A stretch of DNA of 64,000 nucleotides from assembly GCF_021155775.2 (NCBI RefSeq), contig NC_060238.1:23280470-23344469 (forward strand), in the 5' to 3' direction. Shown in pieces: positions 26,601 through 38,600 of this stretch; the stretch's first letter is position 1, and each line of letters opens with the position of its first letter. Under the pieces are notes generated by a model. The model saw only the letters and a list, made by a program, of their open reading frames with translations. It searched no databases and was not told the origin of the DNA. Source of the DNA: Neodiprion pinetum. Taxonomy: Eukaryota > Arthropoda > Insecta > Hymenoptera > Diprionidae. Position numbers and translations under genes: made by a program.

Positions 26601-29600
26601 TGTTCGTTTGTTATAATGAAACGTCGATGGTGCCGTCGAACCGTTGTGAAATTCAAAATAGGAAAACACAGTGTTGACAATGAGTGTTGGACGCAGGCTT
26701 GCCAGTCAGCCTTCGGAAGATAGCGAGGATAACGAGAATGTCACGAAACGAGTGGTGGGTTCTTTATGCTTTCCAATATTCTCCATCTTTCTCCTCTTCG
26801 TCTTTTTATTCTTCTTGGAATTTTCTGCGATTGTTCGGTTTTTTAAAGTTTCATCATCGATTTCAACGTTCTTTAATTCGTTTATTCCCGACTCAACCGT
26901 GATGTTCACTTTTTTCTTACCTCAAAAGCGGGAGTAAAGTGACATGTTATTCCCTCTTTACTTTATTCCCCTCATCTGTGGGGAAAATTCTTTCTTTCCC
27001 ATTTCAAACCGCATCTCTTTTTATTTTTATTATAAGCTGTCAATGATATTATAATTTTTAGATTGATAGATCACACTTATTCGTAAAAGGAAAATACTTT
27101 TCAGTCAATAATGTGGCCAGATTTGAGTCGGGAATGAGGTTTCATATATATGTAACACAGGAATAAAAGTCAATTAGTCGATTTGTAACAATCTTCGACT
27201 TCGTTCCCTTATTGCGTAATCTACTACTTTTCAAATATCTTTTTCAACGATAATCTCCAGCAACGAAATTTCCGTCTTCGTTTCCTTGTACTAAAGAAAA
27301 AAACAAAGAAAAAAAAAAAACAGACAACATTTTTTCTATCGTACGGAATCAACGGATTGAAATTAATTCTATTTACTTTTAACGTATGTACATATCATTT
27401 ATCAAAATAATTGATTCAAATGAATTAAGTTGAGTTGCAAAGGTTAGAATTAGTTGATTTTTCTGATAAACGTACTAATATAATAATAAAAAACCAAAAG
27501 AAACCGATTAAAGAATGGTGCAGATAAAAATTTGATTTCTACGTTAAAGAGATTGAGTAAAAAACGGATGTGAAGAAGAATTTTAAAAAAAAAGGAAGAA
27601 ACGACGCGGCTCGTCGGTTTTCCTTACTATTCGCGTTTTCGTAAATTCTGCAAAGCGATCCTTTTGGCAAAACTGATTCAATTCAAATTGACACGTCGCA
27701 TATATTATTTGGAATATTACAATGTCTGCGAGTGATATAAATAAAATCGAGTATCGAGCCTAGTCAAGGCTGTGATGTACATAATTTGATAAAACTCAAT
27801 TCGAAAAGACGATTTGTTTATGCCGGATGATTATGGGTGTATATATATGTGTATAATATAACAATAAATACACGTGTATTCGTATAAATGTCATGAGCCG
27901 GCTTCGCACGAATGCTCATCACGATCATGATCATACCCTGATGATAAATGCCAACTTTTACTACGGTCAACGTTCTAAATTTACCATCGGCATCAAACAC
28001 CACTTGGTATAATAAATTCAACACCGTTATAGAAATTCAAGGATAAATCGCAGCTCGCGCGGCTTCCGCGTCTTGTTGAATGCTGCATGAATTTTGTATA
28101 CGCGTATACGTAATATACATATTTAATTAATTTCCAATTTCTGGCTACCTTCGATTCCGAACGATTCTCACGGTCCTTTCCTTTAATTTCACTTATTGTT
28201 ATCATTGTTTATATTTTTTATTTTCTTCATTTCCTTCAGTTCCGACGCGTAACAATTATTATTAATACATGTACTAAGAATGACGAAAAATAATCGATTT
28301 TCGATTGATCGTTTTATTTTTTCAAACTTCATTATTTTTCCTCGCAATACGTATTTGTTTTTTACTCCTGTGAACGACGCGATGCGATATCAATTTACGC
28401 GATCAGCGTATCAATTATTATCATCGTTTTACTTACTAAGTACTTGCTTGATATTAACAAGCGAAAGATAGATGAATATATTTACTCGAAATTGAAAAAT
28501 ATTTTGAACGAAATTGTAAAGTATCAAAAAAATTTTCCGCTATCAAGACTGAGTATTGAAATATAAAAAATTTTGATTTCAAACGCACCGTTTCAAACAA
28601 ATCCGAAACAATCGATTAACCGATTGATTTTTGCCGATTCGATCGCGTCGCGTTGGATTATTTTTTTGGACTTAGGTAAGAGTTACGAAGTTTCAGGCGA
28701 TTGAAACCTAATTTTCGAAAATTCCGACAAGTGTGTAAAATTGTAGGTTGTGAAAGTTTCAATTTGCTTGATTCTCAAACTTACGTTTTTCCAATTTTCA
28801 AGTAATTCTAATCGTACGTGGCGTTAAGATTGTTTTACACATTATAGTTCTTATCAAAAAATGAATCCCATGAGCGTGAATGTGACAATTATTACGCGGA
28901 TAAATGTTACTAGAGTGTGAGAGGTAAACCGATCAATTTATGCGCAGCAACGTTGCTTATTTAGAACGACCTCCTACGGACTTGGGATTCGAAGCGTAGG
29001 CACGGAGAATGGCTATATTTGGCCGAGGTTTCGATCAATATTAATATAGATGCGATACGCTTTCGGAGAATCTACCATACGCGAGGAAAATATATCCGGC
29101 TTTATAACTGACAGGCAAGAAATTCTCCAAATTTTAAAGCAACAAGTTTAAATCTCCGATCTACGTACATTGGATTGTTTCAACAATAATTATAATAATA
29201 ATAATTTACGATCTTCCGCCGTGTCACCCTCCAAATTATTTTTTTCCCAAACACCCTGATTCTTTTGATGTTTTAATTTTTGTTTTTGTTTAAATTTGCA
29301 AGAAAAGCGCGAGTAATGGGTGAAAAATGAAAACGTAATATTTTTTTAAACCGAATGTACATGCGACAATTTATTTTTCTTCAATTCGCCAATAGAGTAG
29401 GAATAATATGTAAAAAAATTTTTAAATTATGTTTTTTAACAATCCAATTCCACACGTTATGCATTCTTAATATTCTATAAGAGATTTTCGTAATTATCTG
29501 TTTCAGGATACCAGAACCCACGTCGTTGTCGAACTTTACGATACGGAAAGATCCTACGTCGAGGCTCTTCAGATCCTAGTCAACGTAAGCTGACAAATTT

Positions 29601-32600
29601 AACACCTCTCCGATTGTCGGCGAATGAAAGATTGTCAATGATTTTTCATTCTGTCGTCGCTTTTTCATCATTGTGTGTGAAAATCTTTTTTCTTTTTTTC
29701 TTTTACGTCGCGTATTTATAGAAAAGCGATTATCTTGGCTCCGGTTTAAGAGAAATAAAAATTAACGCAACGCGGTTCACGCTCGATGAAGCTTAGCGCG
29801 TATTTTTGATAATTTATTAACAACCGCGATAACTGTTGGCATGGAAAATTGGAAGCGAATCATTTCGCGTTTTACGATATTATTACGTTTCTTCCACCCG
29901 AGGACACGATTTTTGCGTTGGATAAAATTAAGGCAAGAAATACGATTAGAAATGTGCGTGGATACAGTTTTTTTTTTTTCTATTCTTTGTCTTTTTCTTT
30001 TTCTCTACGCAGTTCGTAAAGTCAATTGACCGAATAAGTACAGGATGATAAAATAAAAAAGGTAATTTTGGCGCGAGGATGAAAATATCGCGAGTTAATT
30101 TTCAACGTAATAAAATCAGACGAGATGAAAATATGAGAAAAAGGGAACGTTATCGTGTAAGAAAAAAAAAAAAAAAAAAAAAAAAACATCAACAAGTTTG
30201 AAATGATTTTCATTCGATTCGACAATGACTTGATTCAAAAGCACCGAATTATACGCCCGGTAAAATTATAAACAACCGAATAAAGCCGAAAATAATCTAT
30301 ATACGATAGAATTTAAGGGAAAGTTGAGTCTGTTTACAGACCGAGTCTCTCTCTCTCTCTCTGATACGCGATATTATAAACAATAAATTTAACAACCATT
30401 GAGTACGCGCAAGATGGATTTCACTACATTGCTGTTGAAATTTTCCCGCGTTTATGCACGCCGAGTATAATATTATATATACGCGTTATATTGTAAACGA
30501 TAAATTGGTTCAAATCTTCAAAGAATATTTGGCAACTCGGTGCCGCTGCTGCTGATGCTGCCATTAATTTTCCATATGTGTGATCGTTTGCGGAGACTTA
30601 TTATAAATTCAGTGTACGATGTCTACTCGCATTGCTGAAAAAAGACGAGTTAGGAAATATGAATTATCGGACTGTTTGAAAGGGTTAATTCTAGAACGCC
30701 AACCGATTTTCCACTTTGCGACAAACTTGCGCCGAGTGTCTCGAATTCAATTCGACGCATTCCCATAAATCCCAGTTTGGATTATCCCGTCGCGACTCGA
30801 AGGATGCAGACGAAATTATGTCTCCTCGAGTGTCGGTTGCTCGAGTTGTTTGCATTCTCGTGAAACTTTTCAGAGAATTCCGATGCCTCGGGAGATTGTT
30901 TGTGGAAAATTTAACCGCGACGCCATGCGGGAACATTTTTATTGTTGATATTCGGCTTGAAACATTATCAACAGAATTAATGTACCTGATCGAATTTATG
31001 ATATAGTCATTTGTTCGTTAATAGTATCGATGGATTGGGGCGGGGTTGAAATACCGAATTTGAGAGTGCAAAAATGGGAAAATTACAAAATCGGAAACAT
31101 CGAAATTCCGAATGATCCAAGATTTTCAGTTCCGTAAATTTCTGGCTCGGTGAAATTTCATCACTCTGACTTTTCTTTGTCTTTGATTTCTGATCTTTTT
31201 ACGTTCGTAATCCTTGTCATTCTGATTTTTCTCATTATTTAGACCCACTCGTTTACTATGTTTTGTGAGTATATTTTAACTTTCCGAATTTTACTTTATC
31301 GAAACTCGAATTTTCGTAATCTTACATATCGGAAATGAGTCGTCGGCTTTTCGACCATTCGAAACTTTGTTGTTTCTTGAAAGTTTTATTTCTTTACTTC
31401 AAGTTTCGCCAGCAAATAATTCGGAATAAGCCGCTTTGAGAACTTTTCAAACTCGGAATTTCAACCTCGCCCCGATGGATTTAAAAAATCGGAACATCAG
31501 TTTGCATAACGCTTAGCTGAAACTGATCGACTTGAATCGAATTCAAATAGTAGTATCCTGACGTATGAAAAATGAAACGTTGTAAGAAAAATTGAAAATT
31601 CATATTTGCATGATTAGTAGAAAGAGCTTCCTCAGAATTAAACTAACGATACACTTTTGGTATTCAATGCACGATCTTGCGTCGATTCGCGTTGATTCGA
31701 ATCAAAAAATATATGTTAAAAAAATTTTAGCAAATTTCACATTAACAGGCAAATATGAGTGGGAAAAATTTTAAACGCGGAGGCGGATCGTATATTGAAA
31801 AATCAATACGAGGCGAAAGACAGGATGCAGATCGGCCGGCGCCACGAGTAACGTTCGTATTCCAAGTAATATCAGCGGCGCCGATCCGACCGAGATTCGC
31901 GAGTCGTGGGAAAATAAATACGTAATCTTGGATACGCCGATGCATGCAAATAACGGTATGAGATGGAAGGAGAGAGTGAGAGAGAGAGAGAGAGAGAGAG
32001 AAACGTGCGTACGATCAGCGGGATATATTTTCCGAATAACTTCATTCAAACCAGCGTAATACGCAGCGGAAGTGCAGTCGGGACTAAATAATCTGCATTT
32101 ATCGAGATTTCGGCAAGTCGCGAGTTTTAACGACGATATCGAGAAGCGAATATCGCTCTCATTCCTTTGGCGAACGTCGCGTTTCACCTCAAAATCTCTG
32201 AGCGTGAAAATTTTTTCGCGAGTTTCTTTTTACTCGACGATATTTCAAAGACCACAATAAAAAACTGAGGAAAAGAAAAATTAACGTACGAATTGTTATT
32301 TTGATTAACGCAGGTATTATTAGGGAAATTTCACGGATTCTTGTGTGTAGTTTTTTGATTTCATATATATATGTATAAATAATTTTTTTCCCCCACGAAA
32401 CTTCCCTATTGTGAATTTCAGACGCGTATAATATAAGCTACGCCGCTGGTTTATAAGCTGGCATTAAGCCAGTAACATTTGACACGCGAGACAACTGAAT
32501 ACTATACTAAATTTTGAATTCATATTTGAAACGAGGTCTCACGCACGCTGAATAACCGCTCCGAGTCGAGTAAACACGCGTTAATTAGCGGAGGAATTTT

Positions 32601-35600
32601 GTAAATTCAAAGCTACAGAGTGAAAAAAAATAATTCACTCAATTTTATTCAACGAAACGTTTTTCCACTGCAAGGAATAACGAGACTCGCGTCTTATTCG
32701 CGGGATTTATTCGGCTCGGGGGGGGGGGAGGGGGGGGCGGGATAATTATCAGGGATGAAACATCTCCGACGACAGTTTCAGGAGCTAAACTTGCGACTGT
32801 CCGCAATCGTTAAAAATTATCGTCGTCGTTAAAAGTCTGATTTATTAAAGTGGGAAAATAATAAAGCAAGTATTGAAAAAAAAAAAAAATATACACATAT
32901 AATAATAAAAGATCGAGTCCCTGTCAAAGAGGCGAAAAATTTTGGCAATTGACAAATCGGTTGTGCATGAAATGAAGAGCAACAAAAAAAAAAAAAAAAA
33001 CTAATAAAGGTTACCTGACAGAAAAAAAATTCACTACTTGGTTCTACTCCGAGTTCTCGATATAATTGAGAATATTGCAATAGCAGGTCTTAAGATATAC
33101 ATATATATATATATATACATATATTTAGATGATTTTCACTCCACGTTGCATACTTCGTTTGGTATTTGGAACACATCACGATGCCGTACTAGTGATTTGT
33201 TTTTCCAGCCTATACCTTGCGCATCATTTTGCGCTGGAAATCCGCCTTGTATAATAAAGTTATTGCTACGACGCGAATTAAAGAAAATTGGGATATACCG
33301 TATAAACCTTCGGAGAGAATTAACTATACACGTGTCATACAAGTTTTAGTTACAATCAACGCGCGAGATCGTTTGCTTGTTTTAATTGGCAAGTGAATCG
33401 TTTGTTGTTGCTGTTTTTTTTTTTTTTTTTTATACGTTCTTTCTTTACTTCATATTTTTGTTCTTTCTCGTATTATTACCATAGAAATATTTTCAACCCA
33501 CCGTGACTCACGTAAAAAGATGTTAATTTTCAGAAATATCTCCAGCCTCTGAAGAGCCCCGAGAATAGCGGCCTCGTCGATTCTGCCACTGTTGACGAAA
33601 TATTTTACCAGGTAAATTACACGGGATCGAAGCGACGAATTTCTCCCATTTGTTGCATTTGTTTGTTCTCATAATTTCAAGAGAGTACCCCTTTTTTTTT
33701 TTTTTTTTTTTTGGAACTCGCAACTCTTTTCGCAAAAAATATCCAATCACAGGAAATCGACTGTTGCGACATTGACTAATTTTTACAAATTCAATTCTCA
33801 TTCAGATTCCGGCGATACTGAGTCACCATGAAATATTTCTCGAAGAGTTAAGGAAACGATTGGAATCATGGGAACTGCGACAGACTATAGGCGACGTGTT
33901 TCTAGACGTGGTAATATTTCTACAAGCCAATTGAAAAGATCCGTTTATAATTCGCGTGAAAATATCATTCGTTCAATTGTCACACTGTTGAAAGTTTCTT
34001 TTTTTTTTTATTTATTTATTTTTTTTTTCTATTCACCCGCAAACTTCCGGCACAACGTTGCCACAAATTTTTGTCAAAAAAATTGCATTGCTTCCGTAAA
34101 AATGATGGCTGAAAGCGGAAAGAAAAAAAAAAAAAAAAAAAATAGAAAAAACGATAAACCAAGAATATTCACTAATCTATGAGTTGAAAAGTTTTTTTCA
34201 CAGTGTATAGTCGAAGTCAAAGAACAGATAATCTATAGACGATTTTTACCGTGCGAATAATACTTGACTCGTAAAATTCGATAGTTTATATATGTGTGTA
34301 GAGAAAAATTGAACAAAGAATGTTCGTACATATATATTGCATACATATAAATGACATGCGAGGAAAAACAGCGAAACAAACGAAAACAAAGGAATAAATT
34401 TTCTTCTGCAGTTCACAAAGCCCGACGTCTTAGAGACGTATACGCTTTTTTTAGACAATTGGAAATCAGCGGAAAAGGCAATAAAGTCAACGTGCCAAGC
34501 GAAACCAGCATTCGCAAGATTTCTCGAGGTAAATATGCTACGCTTAGTTTTTTGATTTTTTACGTTGCGAATTCGCAAGACTGAGGAAAAAAAAAAATCC
34601 ACGCCGTTTAATTGACACTGATCGAATGTTTACACGAACGTTTCAAATAATCTCGTCTAATTTCGCAGACGATGGAAAGAGAGCACAAGGGCAAACTCGG
34701 TCTGGATCAACTGCTCATTAAACCGGTGCAAAAAATTCCGCGATACGAATTGCTCATTCAGAGGTTGCTCAAGCACACTGACCAAAATCATCCCGATCAC
34801 GAGCTGCTGACCGCCGCTCAAAAAGAGGTTCACGAATTAGTCGTCAAGATAAATTGCACCGAGAGGGAATCCCTCGAGTGGGAACAGCAGCAGACGACTC
34901 TTAGAGAGGTCCAAGCTCTCGTCGAAGGACTCGCAGGGATCGTTACGAACGACAGGTCAGATTCCTGCAACGATTTCGCATCTTTTTCTCTCCATTTTTT
35001 ACTGTCCAGCATCCACGAGTCGATGGATCGAAGGAAAAACGATTTTGTGAAAAGGATTATTCATTAAAATGGATGAAACGAAGTGGAGAATGTTTAGCTT
35101 CATATTATTTTGCTCGTACTGTTATTTTAATACGAAAAACCAGTAATTGCAAATTTATTTCGCAGAGCATTTATTCGACACGATTTAGTGACGATAGCGT
35201 CGAATCAGGGAACGAGAAAAGAGAGAGCCCTTTTTTTATTTTCGGACTTGTTGGTAATAACGAGCATAAAGCGACGGAGCGGCACGATTAGAAAACCCTC
35301 GACGTAAGTTTTTTAAGATTTTTTGAAAAAATTTTAACCATCTTGTTGTTTAACCGTGCTAATTTAACCGTCACAGGAGTTCCTGTCCGAATAGTTTGGT
35401 CGGTCTACTCGAGGCGAATAAGTACAAAATGCTGATGAGGATAGCGCTCGACGATCTCGAGGTGATGAAAGGTAATTACTTTTTTCAAAATACAAATTTG
35501 TAATATATACGTACCGGGACAATTTCTTGAAACTTGAAAATCAACCGCGCATGCGCCAAATAATTAACTCTCATTGGCCGGCCAATTCTTCCGGCAGCGA

Positions 35601-38600
35601 TATTCTTGTCTGCGACGCAGGAGAGCCAACCAACGCAAAATGTGTACGTTTGAATTTTCAAAGAGCGTAAGCATTAAATTCCGAACGGATAACAAATGCT
35701 TCCGAAACCTTTCCGAGTCGCTTCCTCAATTATTTGAGATTCTAACCTCGAAAATTCGTATCAACTACATCGCCGGCAGAAACAGTTTGACAGCTGAAAC
35801 TCGGGTTGGCCAGCCTGCGCGAACAGTCGATAAAACTCGCGCATGCGCGGTTGATTTTCAAGTTTCAAGAGGTTGTCCCGGTATAATATGTGTAACAAAA
35901 GTTTGATTAAAATCTGCATCCCAACGCACAGCGAAAGACGAAAATCTCCGGAGAATGGCGAGGGAAGTTGATCACTTAAGGGAGGATTGCTCGACTTTGA
36001 CTCAGTTGACGGAATTGGCGGCTAATTTGCACGGCGCGAAGCAGCAATTGGAGGAAGTGATAACGGACCTTCTGAGTCAGACTCAGCGACAACTGGCCGA
36101 GAGGAACGCAGCTCATTCGCAACTGGCTTGCCTGGAGCTGACTCTGAACACACAGTGAGTCTGAACGCCAGAATAAAAGAGTCCGATCTTTGTTTACCGT
36201 AGATTTTCTAAAATAATTTCTTCCTCTCCGCAGAGCTGGGATCGAGAATATATCGGTGATGTTCACCAAGCCGGACAAGCGGGCGAGCTGGGAGGAGAGT
36301 TTCAACGAAGCGAAACAGAAACTGGGTGAGTATAAATGGGGAAAAAATTCGAGAGAACATTTTTCGAGTTTCGAAAGCGGCGAATTCAGATTTTTCAAGC
36401 TGGCATAACTCGAAGTAAAGAAGTCACACTTTGACGGAGCCTCAAAGTTTCGAATGGTCCGAAACCCGACGTTCCAAGTTCCTAAAGTGCGAGAATGAAA
36501 AAGTTTTAAAATCTGAAACATCGAAATTCAGAATGATCCAACATTTCAGTTCAGTGAATTTCTGGCTTGCTGACATTTCACCAGTATGATCTTTCTTTGC
36601 TTTGGATTTCCGATACTTTTCTCCGAATTTCGCCCCATCGAAAGTTTACTTTCCGGAACTTTTCCCTGCCGTAACTTGAATTTTCGGAATCATGCATTCC
36701 GGAACTTTGAGTCGTCGGGCTTTCAGCCATTCGAAATTTAGTTGTTTCTCGAAAGTTTGATTTCTTCACTTGAAATTTCGCCACCAAGCTTTTCATTCGT
36801 AACGCTAACGTCATTCACACGTCGACAGCTCTATCGGCGGACAGAAGACCTTGTCCAGAGTTCGTTGGCCCGTTACCTATCAGAAAAACTCGCGCTGGTC
36901 TTCAGTTCACTTGCGCAGCTCCGACACTGGCCAATGGTCAAGGGCCCCGGGACGTCTGGGTCTGCAACAGCGACGGATACGTTGGTCAAGTATGCGTCTT
37001 AAGCCTGACGCCGGAACCACCCCAAGTCACTTCGTGCAACGGGGTTTGTAACGCGAGAATCCTCTGCGTCGCCGGTATTCCTGCCTGCACTCAGGGGTGA
37101 GTCGATTTCCATATTTTAAATCTGGTTTATCGATGTTGAGAGTCGAGTTCATTCGCGGGATTGGGACTTGTGTAGCTGCGTAGTTCAGTCTCTGGGAAGG
37201 TCGAAAAGACGCGTGTAATTTTAGGTACCTCTGGGACTTTTATCGATAAAACAATTTACGGTGTCTTAATGATTTACATCCAACAGATCGAACCTCTGCG
37301 TACCGAAGAACAATCCATTCGTCAGCGGTAAAAGCGGCATAAGTATTTCAGTTCAAGACGCAGATGCAACGGGTGGAAACATTCAATTGGACAGGTAAGA
37401 ACAAGCTTCGCGCCAACAATCATTCGGTAATTGGAAATTTATCATCTTCGAAATTTTTAAATCCTTGAATCACGTTCGCGCTTTTCGCAGTAGTTCAAGT
37501 TCCGATGACTCCGATTCTGATGACATTCCATGCGCGGATGCCGGGAGTTCTTCGATGGGTGGTGACGTGTCGAGTTTGGAAGGGGTTGGCATGGAGGAGG
37601 ATCTTAACCAGCCCACGATGTGGCTGGGAACCGAGGACGGCTGCATCCACGTCTACAACTGCAGCGACAATATTAGGATAAAGAAAAATAAAGTCAAGAT
37701 CCAGCACGGCAGCAGCGTGCACTGTATTATGTAAGTAAGAAATCCGTTCTAGAGTGCTTCGTCTCTTTCGCTGTTAGGATTTTCGTATTCACTTCCATAG
37801 GCTGTGACTTCCTTGTCGATTTTACATCGTTTGATGTCAATCAAACGCGAGCGGTTAAACTCGTTTTTTTTAAACAAAAATTTGATGCACACTTTTCCGG
37901 AAATCTTGTGTAATCTTTTGAAATTTTCAGAAATCGTTTGAAATCTATGAAAATTTCCTATGTAAAAATCCTTTGAAATCCCACGAAGTCTTTTGCAATG
38001 TTTTGAAACACTTTGAAATCCCTGAAATTTTTTGAATTCCTTTGATATCCATTGAAATCCTTGTAATCTTAAAATCTTGCGAAGACTCTTGAATCTTTGA
38101 GATGTTCTGAAATCATGTGTAATCCTTTGAAATCTTCTAAAATCTTTTGAAACCCTTTGAAATATTTCAAATTTTTGAAATCCTTTGAAACATATGAAAT
38201 ATTGTGAAATCTTCAGTGATAGTTGAAACCTTCTTGAAATCTTTCGAAATCCCAAAAATTTTTCTTTCAAAAAATCTATTAAAATCCCATGAAATCTGTT
38301 GTAATCTTTTGAATCCTTTCGAATGCCCTAATATCTTTTGAAATCATTCGAAATCCCTGAAATCATGGTGTACGTCAAATCGACGAGAGATTAACCCCTC
38401 GATCCAACATCATCGGATGCTCGATATACGAATTGATTTCGAAAATGAACTATTCTATCGAAGTTCACGCCGTCCAATTTCAACAGTAAAATTTTTGCAG
38501 TATCCTTTGTTGGACACAAATCACGTCATTTCCAAATCGAATTTGGCCAGAAAATAGCCTGGAACTGTCGAAACCCTGTAAGATGTCGACGGTTATGTAC

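Larger units (their letters stand above)
10081..26679. other. intron 7, 5' portion (to the alternative first exon)
   Basis: This is long AT-rich intronic sequence with no internal coding exon that I could support. It holds the elements listed separately at 12001, 15493, 17697, 19139, 21050 and 23310. It also has microsatellites (AAAT at about 10284-10302, TA at 14751-14780, GA at 17624-17676, AT at 20811-20834). G+C-rich patches lie at about 17150-17290 and 21480-21670. A purine-rich stretch runs from about 24300 to 24720. The G+C-rich patches could be promoters or enhancers of shorter isoforms. Confidence 0.45.
29585..33533. other. intron 8
   Basis: This is an AT-rich intron of about 3.9 kb. 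It carries the family C MITE at 31037-31473, a TC run near 30345-30361, a GA run at 31970-32001, a G-rich run at 32720-32742 and a TA run near 33096-33123. No exon was seen. Confidence 0.5.

Noticed and set aside
37749..38270. Long minus-strand ORF (173 codons) in intron 19
   Set aside because: It is the translation of the GAAATC minisatellite read in reverse; the FQ/RFQ-rich repeats follow the DNA repeat and no domain is present.
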